Source of the DNA: Aurifilum marmelostoma
Taxonomy: Eukaryota > Ascomycota > Sordariomycetes > Diaporthales > Cryphonectriaceae
DNA length: 64,000 nt
Reading direction: 5' to 3'
NCBI GenBank assembly: GCA_027559495.1
Contig: JAMXSV010000015.1
Location: 62,001-126,000 of the forward strand
The notes beneath the pieces are model-generated. The model did no database searches and had not been told where the DNA came from. It saw nothing but the letters and a program-made list of their open reading frames with translations. Positions 33,801 to 44,590 of the stretch are shown piece by piece. The number at the start of each line of letters is the position of its first letter. Position 1 is the stretch's first letter. A program made the position numbers and the translations under genes.

Positions 33801-36333
33801 TGCACGCTTGCTACAAAGTCACAACTTCCTATCGCCAAATAGGAACAGCTTGTTGACTCGACTTCCAACCAGCTCCTCTTGCGTTTTTTTTTTTCTTTGG
33901 CCGATTCTTCCTTGGAACAAGCATTCAATCATCATACATACAACAAAGATGACGAAATCTTTGGGGGGTGTGTGTGGATCGTCTCTCTTTTTTTTTTTTT
34001 TTTTTTTCTTCTTGTTCCCCTCTTCTCTTCTCCTCCTTATCCACCATAGAGATCTTGGAATCTTTAGCCTTCGGGCCGGTTCGCCCCACCTGACTTTCTA
34101 CAGTGTCAAAGTCTGTACTATAGTAGTGTGTCCCGACTGTTCGAGACCACATGGCTAAAGCTGCTAGAGGGTAACAACTGGATGAGAGCCGAAACTTGTC
34201 CTGCAGCCTGCAGCCAAAGCTCGGCGCCCGGTCATGACAGAGAAGTTCTTGGAGACGTGGGTCTCTTCCATTGGGTCAGCATTTATCCCTCACTGACCTT
34301 GATGACTCTTTGCTGTAGTGTGCCGCGGACACCCGCATATTTTGCCTCCCTACGTCGCGCGAAAGAAGGAGAAAAAAAAAATCCTGATTGACGGCTGTTC
34401 GTCTTGTTACTTGCGGCCCCTGTGCATGCACGTACCCATGGTCCAAAGAGGGAGGCCCGTGTCACCCCGACGCGGCTGCGCCGGAGGGGGAAAGGGGGAG
34501 CTCTTCTCCGGGAAGTGTTCCCAGGGCTGCCGCCTCTTTTGATGAATAGCCTTCTTACGCCATCAGCCCTTATAGGACACCGCCCTTTACTCATAACCTC
34601 GGACTTCGGTCGTGGTGGCTGACATTGGATGGATGGATTTGTTCGTGCCCATCTCTTGCCAACACTGTTGGTTCCCCCCTCGGGCATTCGGGGACATGCA
34701 TGCCTCGTTCTTCCGGAAGTAGAACATCGTACACCGACGCTACAGGTGACGACTTTGCCATATGCACCTTGTTTTTAATGCTCCGGCCAAGGCGGTGAAT
34801 ATCACATTCTTTTTCAAAGCTACGATCTTAGAACATGGAATCATAATCCACACAACCCTACTCTTCGATATCACCGATCGACGGTCCTGCTTGGTCGACT
34901 CGCTGCGCGCAAGTGCCACGCTTATCCTGTCTGCAGTCGTGGTTCCATGCTGTCTCTTCCCAACGGCGTAATTGGAATGCTCCGTGCTTCGCTGATACTC
35001 CGCCAAATCAATGGATACTGAACCTATAGCGCCAGCATCACTTGACTGACACAATTTGCCAGGTCCCCGAACCAGGTATACCGGTGGCAAGGGCATGTTG
35101 CTGTCCAAATTCGTTCCGCATGGAAGCTTCTCAAGGCATCACGTGGAGCCTGAATATGTTGTAGTGTCTGCTTGGCCTACCCACGTCGAGCAATTGCACA
35201 CATAGAGGCTCTACCATTGGTGAAGTGGTCATGTTCATCTATTGCCACTGTTCATCTTCAATTGGTTACGGCGCTCTCATTTTCGTCTTGTCACCACACT
35301 TGAACGAGTGAACGACTTTACAACGCCTCATAAACCATCCATGAATCACTCTCCCCATGGTTTTGGTCTCGAGCTCTGACAATCAGTTATTGTACATTGC
35401 TTGACCCTGAGCGCAAGATATCAGTCTACCACCATGGCCGAAAGAGAGCACTTTAGCTGTCTCACAGGTGGTTTCAATGCTGAGTCCATCTGAATGAAGA
35501 ATGTTGATTACCCTAACTAATGGTAGTAAATGAAAAAAAGTCCAGTAATTCTTGCTGTCGCAAATTTCTGATTGCCGAATTTCCTGAGAACAGCCTCCCG
35601 AAAATTAGCAACTGTCTACAGGAAAACACCAACTAATATGGCTGAATGCTAAACTGTAGGCCGCCTTGCCACGTTTTTGGCCATGTCACCTTCCGCCGCA
35701 TAGTTCACACCGGTCTCCCAGCTAAGGACGCTGACAGCGGAACGGCCCTGGGTTGCCACGTCGCTCGGGAAAGAAAGGGCTCAGCCGCCGCCGCCAGGCT
35801 ACCACTTACTTGATTCAGCTCTTGATTGTTTTCATTGTCCTCAGGTGAGACATTAATAGCTATGGCTCCGTCAGCAGTTTTGGGCTGGAAGGCGCTGCGC
35901 TAATCAATTCTTTAATTGTCTTTTCATTCTTTCCCAATGGTTTGGTAAAGCCCCACGCACACCTCAAGGCTGGCGAGTTGACCGTCGCCACGCACATGCT
36001 ACGTAGCGGCTGACCGGCTGCTCAATGCCAATAGACCTCTGCAACAAGGAACGCCTGCACAATGCACCATGTGCCGCCTTTGCCGCCTCTTCCGCCCTGT
36101 CTGCTTGATCAGTTGTTCGAACAGCAAAATTGTGGAAATTGCAAAAAAGGTGGCCTCGCACTACAAAGACTATTCAACAGGGACCACTACAGGGAGCTCA
36201 TAAAACGGCACAGAGGTGCAGCATTGGGGGCCATTCTATATTTCAGTTATGCAAAACTTAGCTTTCACTCGGCATTCCTATGCTAAGAACGACGACTGAA
36301 GGCGGCGTCTTTTCATCCCAAAAAAGCCACATC
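30882..36333. other. Large gene-poor region, 5.4 kb
   Basis: The left part holds the Asp f 4-like leader and promoter, with an A12 run at 31023-31034 and several T runs. The rest has many homopolymers and purine/pyrimidine strand asymmetry: a G8AG5 block at 31307, C10 near 32354, CT-rich 33358-33395, T20 at 33988-34007. ORFs inside (for example 31924-32334, 34283-34687, 34740-35108) are shadows of composition without domains. Such long upstream regions occur at strongly regulated fungal genes. I see no gene, RNA or transposon that I can support. Confidence 0.5.
33988..34007 (+). repeat. Homopolymer T20
   Basis: A run of 20 T is followed by a CT-rich stretch to about 34046. It is simple sequence in a gene-poor region. 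Confidence 0.9.
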
Positions 36334-36573
36334 ATGGCCCCGCAATCATCACCGTCCTCTGTCAAGTCGGACGTGTCGGTCAGTCAACTGAGGTTTAATG
36401 GGCCAGGAAATGGCTGGACCTGTTGCAAGTGCGGAGGCGTAACCTCCCTGCGCTGGCTGGACTGTGAGGATCGCAAATGTCGACACCGCAGATGTGGTAA
36501 ACACTGTATCATCAACAGGCGTCCCAAGCCTCTCAGAAGGTTGGGCTCGTTGCTGCAGGTTCTGAGATCATAG
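36334..36573 (+). CDS. Small Cys-rich zinc-ribbon-like protein
   Basis: This is a 79-aa protein with a compact metal-binding pattern. 'GWTCCKCGGVTSLRW' is followed by 'DCEDRKCRHRRCGKHC', i.e. Cys-Cys-x-Cys then three to four further Cys and a His within 30 residues. Small fungal proteins with a W-x-C-x2-C ... C-x-H-x2-C-x2-C arrangement are widespread in Pezizomycotina and have no known function. I infer zinc binding only from this spacing. The start at 36334 (atcATGg) has a better context than the in-frame ATG at 36280, which would add 18 residues. The frame is intronless and isolated, with 5.4 kb of non-coding sequence upstream and the large synthetase gene converging downstream. Confidence 0.6.
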   Translation: MAPQSSPSSVKSDVSVSQLRFNGPGNGWTCCKCGGVTSLRWLDCEDRKCRHRRCGKHCIINRRPKPLRRLGSLLQVLRS

Positions 36574-37049
36574 ATCGAGCTGGAGGACAGATAACACTGC
36601 TTCTGAGTCCCAGGCGGACTTCCATGAGCTTGTGTGCTTGAGGTCTTACAATCAATAATTGTTCTCACATTGACATCAGACCACCTCCATAATTGTCCCA
36701 CTACCTCACATCATTCATAGTCATAGCTCCAGATTTGTGGCCCCATCCAGCGTCTAGTTTTCTGTAATCCGTCATCGACTGCTAGTAAATGTGAAATCGG
36801 GCTATCTGTTGATATCAGATTATGAGTGGCTGAGTGCTGGTGAAAGCCGGAGGTGGCGGAAGACGAAAACATTTTTTTATTTTATTCTTCTATTTCACGT
36901 TCTGGCTATGTACCTGAAGATAAGACGCGTAATACCATGCTTACACTACCGAATAAATATGTGACCCAAAACCATCTCAAATAATGTTCATATGTCTGTC
37001 CTTTGAGTAAGGTCCAGCCGTAGCTCACCATGTCGCCCTGCGACATGTC
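36574..37049. other. Intergenic, convergent 3' flanks
   Basis: This 476 bp stretch lies between the small Cys-rich gene and the stop of the large synthetase. It is A/T-rich near 36860-36965. No feature is seen. Confidence 0.45.
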
Positions 37050-40000
37050 TCAAATCTTCTCTTCGTCGACATCTGAAGTGTCTGTGCCACTGCTCATGGC
37101 TGTGTCCAATCTCGGGAGGATCTTCTTGCGGCCCTGCTGTAGCTTTCCACCACTTGTAAGGTTAACCGATTGTCCCTTGAAACGTTCTGCCGGCCACCCT
37201 TGCATCGTCCAGCCCTTCTCTACAACATCGCCAGACATGACGAGAGTGTGCTCAAGAAGAACGCTATCATCCTTCATCTGGGCACCCGAGAGCAGTCTAG
37301 AACCGCTGCGCAGGACACACCGCTGGCCGATGGACAGGCGGTTGAGATCGAATTTGCCCCTGGTATTGATGTGGCCGACCACGCTGGCGTCGTCAATCAC
37401 AGTGCGGTCTCCGATGGTAATCAGGTCTGGCTCGGTGAACATCAAGCTAGGCCTGCCGTTTGCAAAGAGCGCGCAGTTGTCCCCAATCTCAGCCCCCAAG
37501 GCGCGGAAGTACAGCACCAGCCAGTGGGTGCCAGTCACCATGCCGAGAATGCCATAACCGCGGAAGCAGTATCGACGCAGCTTCTCGATGGTGAGGTACA
37601 GCTGCCACTTCTGGCAGTACGGGCTTTTGTCCCAGTCATAATTCCCAGGCTGACGGCGGCCCAGAAGATACCATTTTGCGCCAATGGTGACGGCTGTGGC
37701 CAGCACAGCTTGTACCGTGGTGAGGACGCTTATCAACACAAAGAACAACCCATAGAGAACAGGAACATCATACCAGGCCCCATTGCCTAGATGGTCGTGA
37801 TTTTCACGAAAGATCAGGGCGATAACCTGGATGGCGCTGATCGAGGGAACATTCCAGTAGAATGCCGCAAAGACGGTGATGATTGTCGAGTACGTGATGA
37901 TGACAGGGAGACCATAGACCCTGAACGGTGCTCGCTTGAGGTAAAAGGCACGGCCGAATGGCGAGGCTTCGTCGGGGTTGAGTGTATCGTTGCAGGCATC
38001 CCGATCGCGAAGACCGCTTGCAGAGATCTTGCCTTCTCCTTGTTCACCTCCCTCCGAGATTGTGTGGGTATCGCACTCAGGAGATGTCTTCTCCCGGGCC
38101 TTTTCTCCTTTCCGCACAGCTTCCGGAGCCAGACCAGTGCTGAGGCAGACAGCATCACCATTCTTTGAGCCGACATAAATCCCACTGCCTGCATAATACT
38201 TGTTGCGTCGCGTCAAAGCGCCAGAGCCCATGGTTGCTTTCTCTCCGATGTGAACACCAGGCAGGAGAACAACCCTGTCAGCTATCATGGCGCGGTCATG
38301 TACCTTGATGATCTCAGAACCGATGCCATCAGAAGTCACGAGATGAGCTCGCGAGCCAAAGACAACATCGTTGCCAATATCCAGAAGGTGGTAATCACCA
38401 ATAGAAGGGCCAGTGCCAGGCCAGTAGACACGCCTGCCAACACGTCCGCCAAGGAGCCGGATTGCAATCGAGGTTCCCTCGTAATGTTGACCCAGAAGCT
38501 CGGTCATCTCGTGCAGCCTCTTGGCCGGATATATGGTTTTGATCAAGGACATCCTCCACTTCTCGAAGTGGCTTCTGCCTTTGCTGGACGTGGGCTGCTG
38601 GATGCCTAGAAAGGTATCAAGGACCATTTTAAGCACCAACGTGAATCCGAACAGGATGAATGGGCTTAGAGATGCCCGTAGCACCAGAGCCAGATAGTGA
38701 AAGCCTACACGACGCGAACCAGCAAACCATTGCACTGTGTCATAGAAGGTGGAAGTATTAGCCTGTGCTCAGCAGATTTCATAAACGAAGGGAATGCAGC
38801 TGATCAGAGATCCGAAACGGCCGAGTGTGCAATGAAATTGTGATACGTACAGATACTGTACATTGGCGTTTGAAAGGAGATGGGTTCGGTGATGACCAAA
38901 CCGAACAAACCAAAAAGCCAAGGAACTGCGTTGTTTCAATGTCAACTTCTTGCTTCATTTGGGGAGGAGAGTCTGTCTAAGCTTTTCTAGACGACTTACT
39001 TAGCGAGACCATCCAGCCGATAGTGGCCAACGGCTTCGTGACCAGCCACTCAAGCGACCAATGTGCGCGAGGGATATTGGAGGTCATTGTATCACGGTTG
39101 GCTTCATCGGCGCCATCAACCTCGTGGCTGGACGAGTTGGCCCCGATGCACGTGCCCTCGGGGACGGTGGTAGACGGAGCGACAATGGATGCAATGCCTA
39201 CAGTAGCGTTGCGTCCGATGCGGACACGACCCAGGTACATAGTTGTGTTTCTCTCGCCAGCAAAGGGCCGCACTGTGCACCGCTCGAGAACAGCATTGTC
39301 GTCTATCTCGATGAGATCCCACTCGCCGGTCGAAACGCCGCGGATGGAGACGTTCTTGCCAACCCTGGCACCCATGAGACGCAGGTAGAGGCACGAGGTG
39401 TAGTTGGTCTGAGCAAAGAGCCCATGGCCGCAGATGTCCACAATCTTCTGGACCATCCACCATCGAGTGTGGTAGGATCCCCACATGGGATATAATCCCT
39501 CTTTGTACCGGCCAATAATGAGCCACTTGGCGGCGATGCCGACCCAGGGGGCAGCAGCCTTTGTGACGAGACGGGCAACCAGAATGGAAATGCTGAGATT
39601 GAGGAGACGGCCAGGGACGTAGTTCGTCGTCACCCACGTCTGAGTGTACGACAGAAAGACCATGAAAATGGTCCACTGATATGCGCGGCGCAGCGGATAG
39701 AACACGCACATGGGTAAGAGCTGCAAGGCCATGAGCGACCACCGCGTAGATGAGTGAGTTTCCCCACAGCACTGAGAGACAAATGATTCCTCAGATCTGC
39801 AGTCAGAGGAGTCTATATCAGGAGATGTTTTCCTGATATAGTCCGCCAACTCGTTCACGGAACCATGCTGGAATATTATGTCGATAGGTATATGCGAGTT
39901 GAATTCAGTCCTGAGCAGAGACAACAACTTTCCAGCCCGCAGAGAGTCGCCGCCCAAGTCAAAAAAATTCGCCGTGGAGCCAATATCTGCCGCGTTCAGG

Positions 40001-42319
40001 TTGAGTACAGAAGAAAACGCACTGATAACCTTGCTCTCCACAGATGATCCGTTGTCGCTGGATGAGGATGCCCCAACCTGGGCGAGGTACTTTCGCAGTG
40101 CCACCTCATCCAACTTGCCATGGATATCAACTGGCAAGGCTGCTTGGAGGGTCTGGATTCTCGTAGGCATCATGTATCCGGGGAGGCGAGTCTGTAATTC
40201 CGACTTGACGTAAGCTGCAAGCGTGCCATCCAGTTCAAGGCGGTCTGGGTCTGTCGGCGCTATGATGACGCCAGTCGTCCTGTCTTTGGCGCTCAAGCGG
40301 ATGCAGAACGAACAGTCAGTAGGAAGTACGCATGATATTCCCTTCCAGAGGGCGTTTATGTTGATTTTACAAGTCTTGCAAAGAATCGGCACCGAGACTT
40401 CCTGGTCCGGCGCAGGGCAATCGGCTTCCCAGTGACGTGCGATGTAGGCAGTTTCGTCTGTGAGCTGTGGCAATGAGAGTCGCTCTGCCAATTTGATCCT
40501 CAGAACTTTGTTGTTCTTCTTGGGTAGATCGGACATGTACACAATGAGGGCTGGCCACTTGGCCTGCTGGAGAGATGTCCTCAAAGAGCTGTGGAGGAGG
40601 CGGAGGTCCGGTCGTAGGGCACCGGAAGGAGTGACGAGAACCACACCGACGACTTCCTGAAGGACATTGTGTTGGACTGAGAAAGCCAGAGCTTGAGTGA
40701 CTCGTTTATGCAAGGGCGAGTCCGACTTTAGTGCAGCGGCGATGATAGCGTTCTCGACTTCTAATGGCGATATGAGCTCTCCTCCACGGTTGATGACCTC
40801 CTTGTTGCGACCAGTGATGTATAAATAACCATCGGTGTCCATGTATCCCATGTCGCCCGTATCGAACCAGCCGTCCTCGTTGAGTGCCGACTTGTCGATG
40901 GATCCATCCGCCTGTAGGTACCCTGAAAACAATGGCTCGCCGCGAACACATATTCGCCCTACTGTGCTTGATGACACTGCCTTGAATTGACTGTCGAGAA
41001 CGGCCAATTCGGGGCCCGTGCTGACACCAGAGGTCCCAGGGCGGTCTAGCCTGTAGTTTGCAGGAGGTGTGGAAATCGGCATACATTCTGTCATACCGTA
41101 GCTGGGCAAGACTACAGCGTCGAAGGTGTCGCGAAGCTGGGCCGCCAGTGATGGGAGAAGGCCTCCGGCTGCATTACAGACTAGACGGATCCTGCTATTC
41201 TCCAGAGTTCGTGACCTGCTTGGAGACTCGGCCAGGATCAGAGAGTGCATTGACGGTGACGCATAGTACCAGGTCGGTAAGGACGTGTCCACAACGTCCC
41301 AGAAGGAGCTGGGGTCGAAAAGTGAACAACAGATGGTCGAGCCACCGGAGAAGATTGGCGCAAATATGTTCCGAACAAGACCACCGCTGTCACCTGTTAG
41401 TGACTATGCAAACGGCGACGAGGAAAGAAGCTTACATGTGGTAGAGAGGCATCATATTCAAGCAAACATCCTCAGGCTTCAACTGCCAACTTTCAATAAC
41501 GAATGCCACGCCCGCTATGATGGAATGCATCGTAATTGGAACCACCTTTTTCTTTCCCGATGTGCCGCTGGTAAAGAGGACCAAGGCAATATCGTCAGCC
41601 GTGTTGGGCGGGACTGGCGCTTCAAAAGACGCCGGAGCACCAGTGAGCGTTGAGATTGTGATCCTCATATCCTCTGCCAGGTCGACTAGCAAAATGAGTA
41701 TGTTGTTGGCTTTAATCCAGTCTCCTCCCATATCGAGTTTGGAATAATCCTCTCGCGTTGTAAGGATGCATCTGGCCCCAGCTTGCAACACATCTGCCTG
41801 GAACTGCTCTGCGCCGGCCGCTGGGTTGATAGGCGCAGCCACATAATGAGCAGTAACTGCGACGCATACGGCAGCCAACAGTGGCCCGTTCGGAAGGGCG
41901 ATAGATACCACAGGTTTACCAGTCCTTTGGTGCTCAATTGGAAGTGAGAACTGGCCAACAAATCCGTGTAGATACTTGTGAGAAATGTACCGTGAGGCTT
42001 CCGATCCGTAGAGTGCTGCATCGGGCTTGTCCGATATGAACTCCGCAAGAGACTGGTATGTCTGCTTGATATGGCATGCCGTGTCGTGTAGCAGTGCTCT
42101 AGACTCTTCCTCCGAGTTGCCAGAAGGCTCGAGTCCTCGGAGTAAGGCACTGAGCCTCGAATGGCAAAGGATAAGGTCGAGCGTCCTCCATGAGACATGG
42201 CCCTGCTGCAGTGAGGTGGACAAGAGCCTGAGAACTTCTAACGCCTCCTCAGATGGCAACTGTTGAGACTTGAGTCTCTGGAAGAGTTCCTCTGGATCTG
42301 GCTGGACTGGGCCTAGCAT
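37050..42319 (-). CDS. Pls-type membrane synthetase: adenylation, carrier, three LbH condensing modules
   Basis: This large multidomain enzyme is laid out like bacterial polylysine synthetase Pls. Exons are 42319-41436, 41386-39000 and 38734-37050 (1651 aa); the last junction has an alternative model. The 49-nt first intron is very short. The adenylation domain has A3 'FTSGTSGKKK' (249-258), A4 'PLYHIGG' (291-297), A5 'LPSYGMTE', A7 'GWFDTGDMG' (467-475) and A8 'GRNKEVINRGGE' (487-498). Two A10-like motifs follow, 'KKNNKVLRIKL' near 588 and 'DIHGKLDEVAL' near 718. The carrier domain has 'FFDLGGDSLRAG' with phosphopantetheine Ser776. TM helices (about 847-876 and 891-918) precede LbH module 1 ('GARVGKNVSI'); modules 2 ('GGRVGRRVYW') and 3 ('GAEIGDNCAL') are separated by further TM pairs. 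The product presumably is a carrier-bound acid joined to an amine at the membrane. Start at 42319 is the first in-frame ATG, and an extra 5' exon is possible. Confidence 0.85.
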
Positions 42320-43876
42320 CGTCTTGGCCAACCCAGAGGCTACCGATGCTGGAGTGTGTCTTGGAATTCGCAAGAGAGTGTAACAAATGGTAACGACCGT
42401 ACGAAGAAATATATTCTCCAAGTTTGATGGACTGCAGCTAGCAGCACATTTATAAAGACCTCTTTTTTTGTATGCGTCGAGGACTGGTGAAACGGCTGAA
42501 GGCGTTCAGAAACACAGGCCTGGCCCAGCAAGTATGTGCCCTCTCCTTGGTCTGCCTCGTGAATCTCGACAACCCCGGAAGCATCGCAACACAAACTTTT
42601 TGTCGTCGTCCGAAGAGTTCGTGGCGGTGTTCCTGTATCCCATGCCAACCTGCCATCGTGCAACCCCTGCGCTATGCAAAAAGAGGACATCGGCATACCT
42701 TTTTATAGTACCGCTGCGGGAAGCGATTTGGGGCCGGGCCTAACATCGATGCTGCTCGCATTCCAGCGCGTAGCCTTCCGCGTCATTTTGGCGCTGTGGC
42801 TGTCGCGATTCAACCGGTATCCGTGAATTCTCAAACAGACCGACTCGAGGAAACACTTGATTAGCATGGAGAGACGAAAAGAACATAGCAGAAAGTCCAG
42901 CAATGAGCAGCCAGAGGGCATCTCCAGCGTCCTAGTCAGGCAGCCACAACCCAGAATCTACTACTTTCCCAGAATAGTGCACAAGGCCATCGACAGTGAA
43001 GTTTCGACGGTGCATGACTTAAGTGGCAGCAGCGCGGCACGTAGCGAAACATGTCGAGTTTCAATAGTGTGTTTGGATAAATAATAAGACGAGAACTAAA
43101 CAAGCTTAAGAAACGAGCCCGGCCGGCTGCCCTGTGGACCTCGTCCACCTTCAGACGACACGTCGCGACGAAATGATGTGCTAGATGTAGAGGATGGTGA
43201 TCTCGTGGTCATCATTAAGTGCCACTTCCAGACATTGCCAGCCAAAAACCCGTGATTCACCGCCACATGGGTAGGAGGCAACAAAGAGCTACCCTTTCTC
43301 TCCACAAGACAAGAAGCCCAAATACCCGCGGCACGTAGTCTGGCGCTTGCCAGAGCTGAAGAAAAGTAACTGCCAAGGTCCTAACATCTGGTAGACCAAA
43401 CCCGATCTGTGGTACATCCGGAGCGGTGCCAGAGTTTTCAGAACGAGGTAGTACTTGAGAAACCGATACTAAACAAGACCCTGAGCCTGACATGCTGCAA
43501 AAGGGTCCATAGGAAATGAAGTGGCAACTTGGACGTAGCGGAAATCTCATCAGGTGAAACGGCTGTGTGAACAAAGGATTCAGAGGTCATATGTGAGCCC
43601 TCGGCGTTGTAGTGCAAGCGCCAAGATTGTAGAATGGAAATTGGAGTGAACAAGTGACAAATCCCGAGAGCTTCAGGCATACACCAGAGTTTTCCAAATA
43701 AGTGTTGTGTACCCCAAAAGGCATGGTAGTTCGCGAGAAAGTAGATCACAACGAGCTGAATTGATTAGCCGAATTGGTTGACTGACTTGGGAGCACATCT
43801 CGTGATGGTCGAGTTGATGCCCACAAGCGCTCACGCGCGAGGATCTTGGCGAGGATCTTGAAACCATGCCAAAGCC
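42320..43876. other. Intergenic, 5' of the synthetase gene
   Basis: This 1.56 kb stretch holds the synthetase promoter/leader. The synthetase frame stays open without ATG to about 42506. A different minus frame with an ATG at 42696 runs to 42340, so a missed 5' coding exon cannot be excluded. Minus-strand ORFs at 43257-43749 have no domain features. Confidence 0.4.
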
Positions 43877-44071
43877 TCAATGACGCTTTTGAGGAGCAGA
43901 AGTATGTTGAATGACCAGGGGAATAGCCTGAGCATGCAGGCTGTTGCGGTCTAGAATCGCGGCTGACGACGAAGCGGGCGTCGCTATGCAACTGATCGGG
44001 CGTCTGGCCTCTGCTAATCGACGAGTCGGGGCAGGTCGCGTGGCTGGCTGAAGCAAGGGACGGGATATCAT
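43877..44071 (-). CDS. Possible small mitochondrial protein with a 5' UTR intron
   Basis: A 64-codon frame starts at the ATG at 44071. The first ~50 residues are rich in Arg, Ala, Pro and Ser and lack acids apart from one or two ('MISRPLLQPATRPAPTRRLA'), the profile of a mitochondrial presequence. Upstream on the same strand there is a strong donor (caag|gtaagt, donor G at 44234). A poly-T acceptor (ttttttttag) follows near 44135. This would be a spliced leader of about 98 nt. The visible frame ends shortly after 'LVIQHTSAPQKRH', so further exons may be missing. I do not recognise the protein. The splice signals argue that a transcript exists, while the coding claim is weak. Confidence 0.35.
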   Translation of the reverse strand: MISRPLLQPATRPAPTRRLAEARRPISCIATPASSSAAILDRNSLHAQAIPLVIQHTSAPQKRH

Positions 44072-44590
44072 GCGCAAGATCGAGTTTATTTCGGATAGGG
44101 ACGAGTCGTCTAGAGTCTTCAGAAATGTTTGACGACTAAAAAAAAGCGTTCTGGTAGCGGCGTCTTTGCTTGGAAGAAGAGACGAGATGAGATCTCAAAG
44201 TCTTGGATCTACTCAAGTTGTCACTGCACTTACCTTGGCGCTGACCGCCTGCCGTAGATGGCCATAATTGGAGCCGGCTATGTATATATGCGCGCTAGGA
44301 GTTTCTGCCGCCAAAAGTCATAGCACGCAGTTCGGCCTGATTCTTGTGCCCCACCTCTCGACTGATAACGATAAGGCCCTTTTTTTCTTTCTTTTTTTTC
44401 CCTCCTTCTGAATGCAGTCGCGAATTAAGTCTACTGACTGATGAGCGGGCACTTGGCTGCCTACTGACACTGCACATAATCAGCTACGCACCTCACCTGC
44501 CCGATTCTTAGCACACCATAAGTGAAAGGTACAGGTCACAAGTCTACACAAGTTGTTTTTGCAAGTTCAAAAACACCGACAAAGGTTCCT
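44072..44590. promoter_or_regulatory. Divergent upstream region of NOB1
   Basis: This 519 bp stretch lies before NOB1 and after the tentative minus-strand leader. It contains T-rich blocks at 44380-44400. The NOB1 frame extends upstream to an ATG at 44522, but homology favours the later start. Confidence 0.4.
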
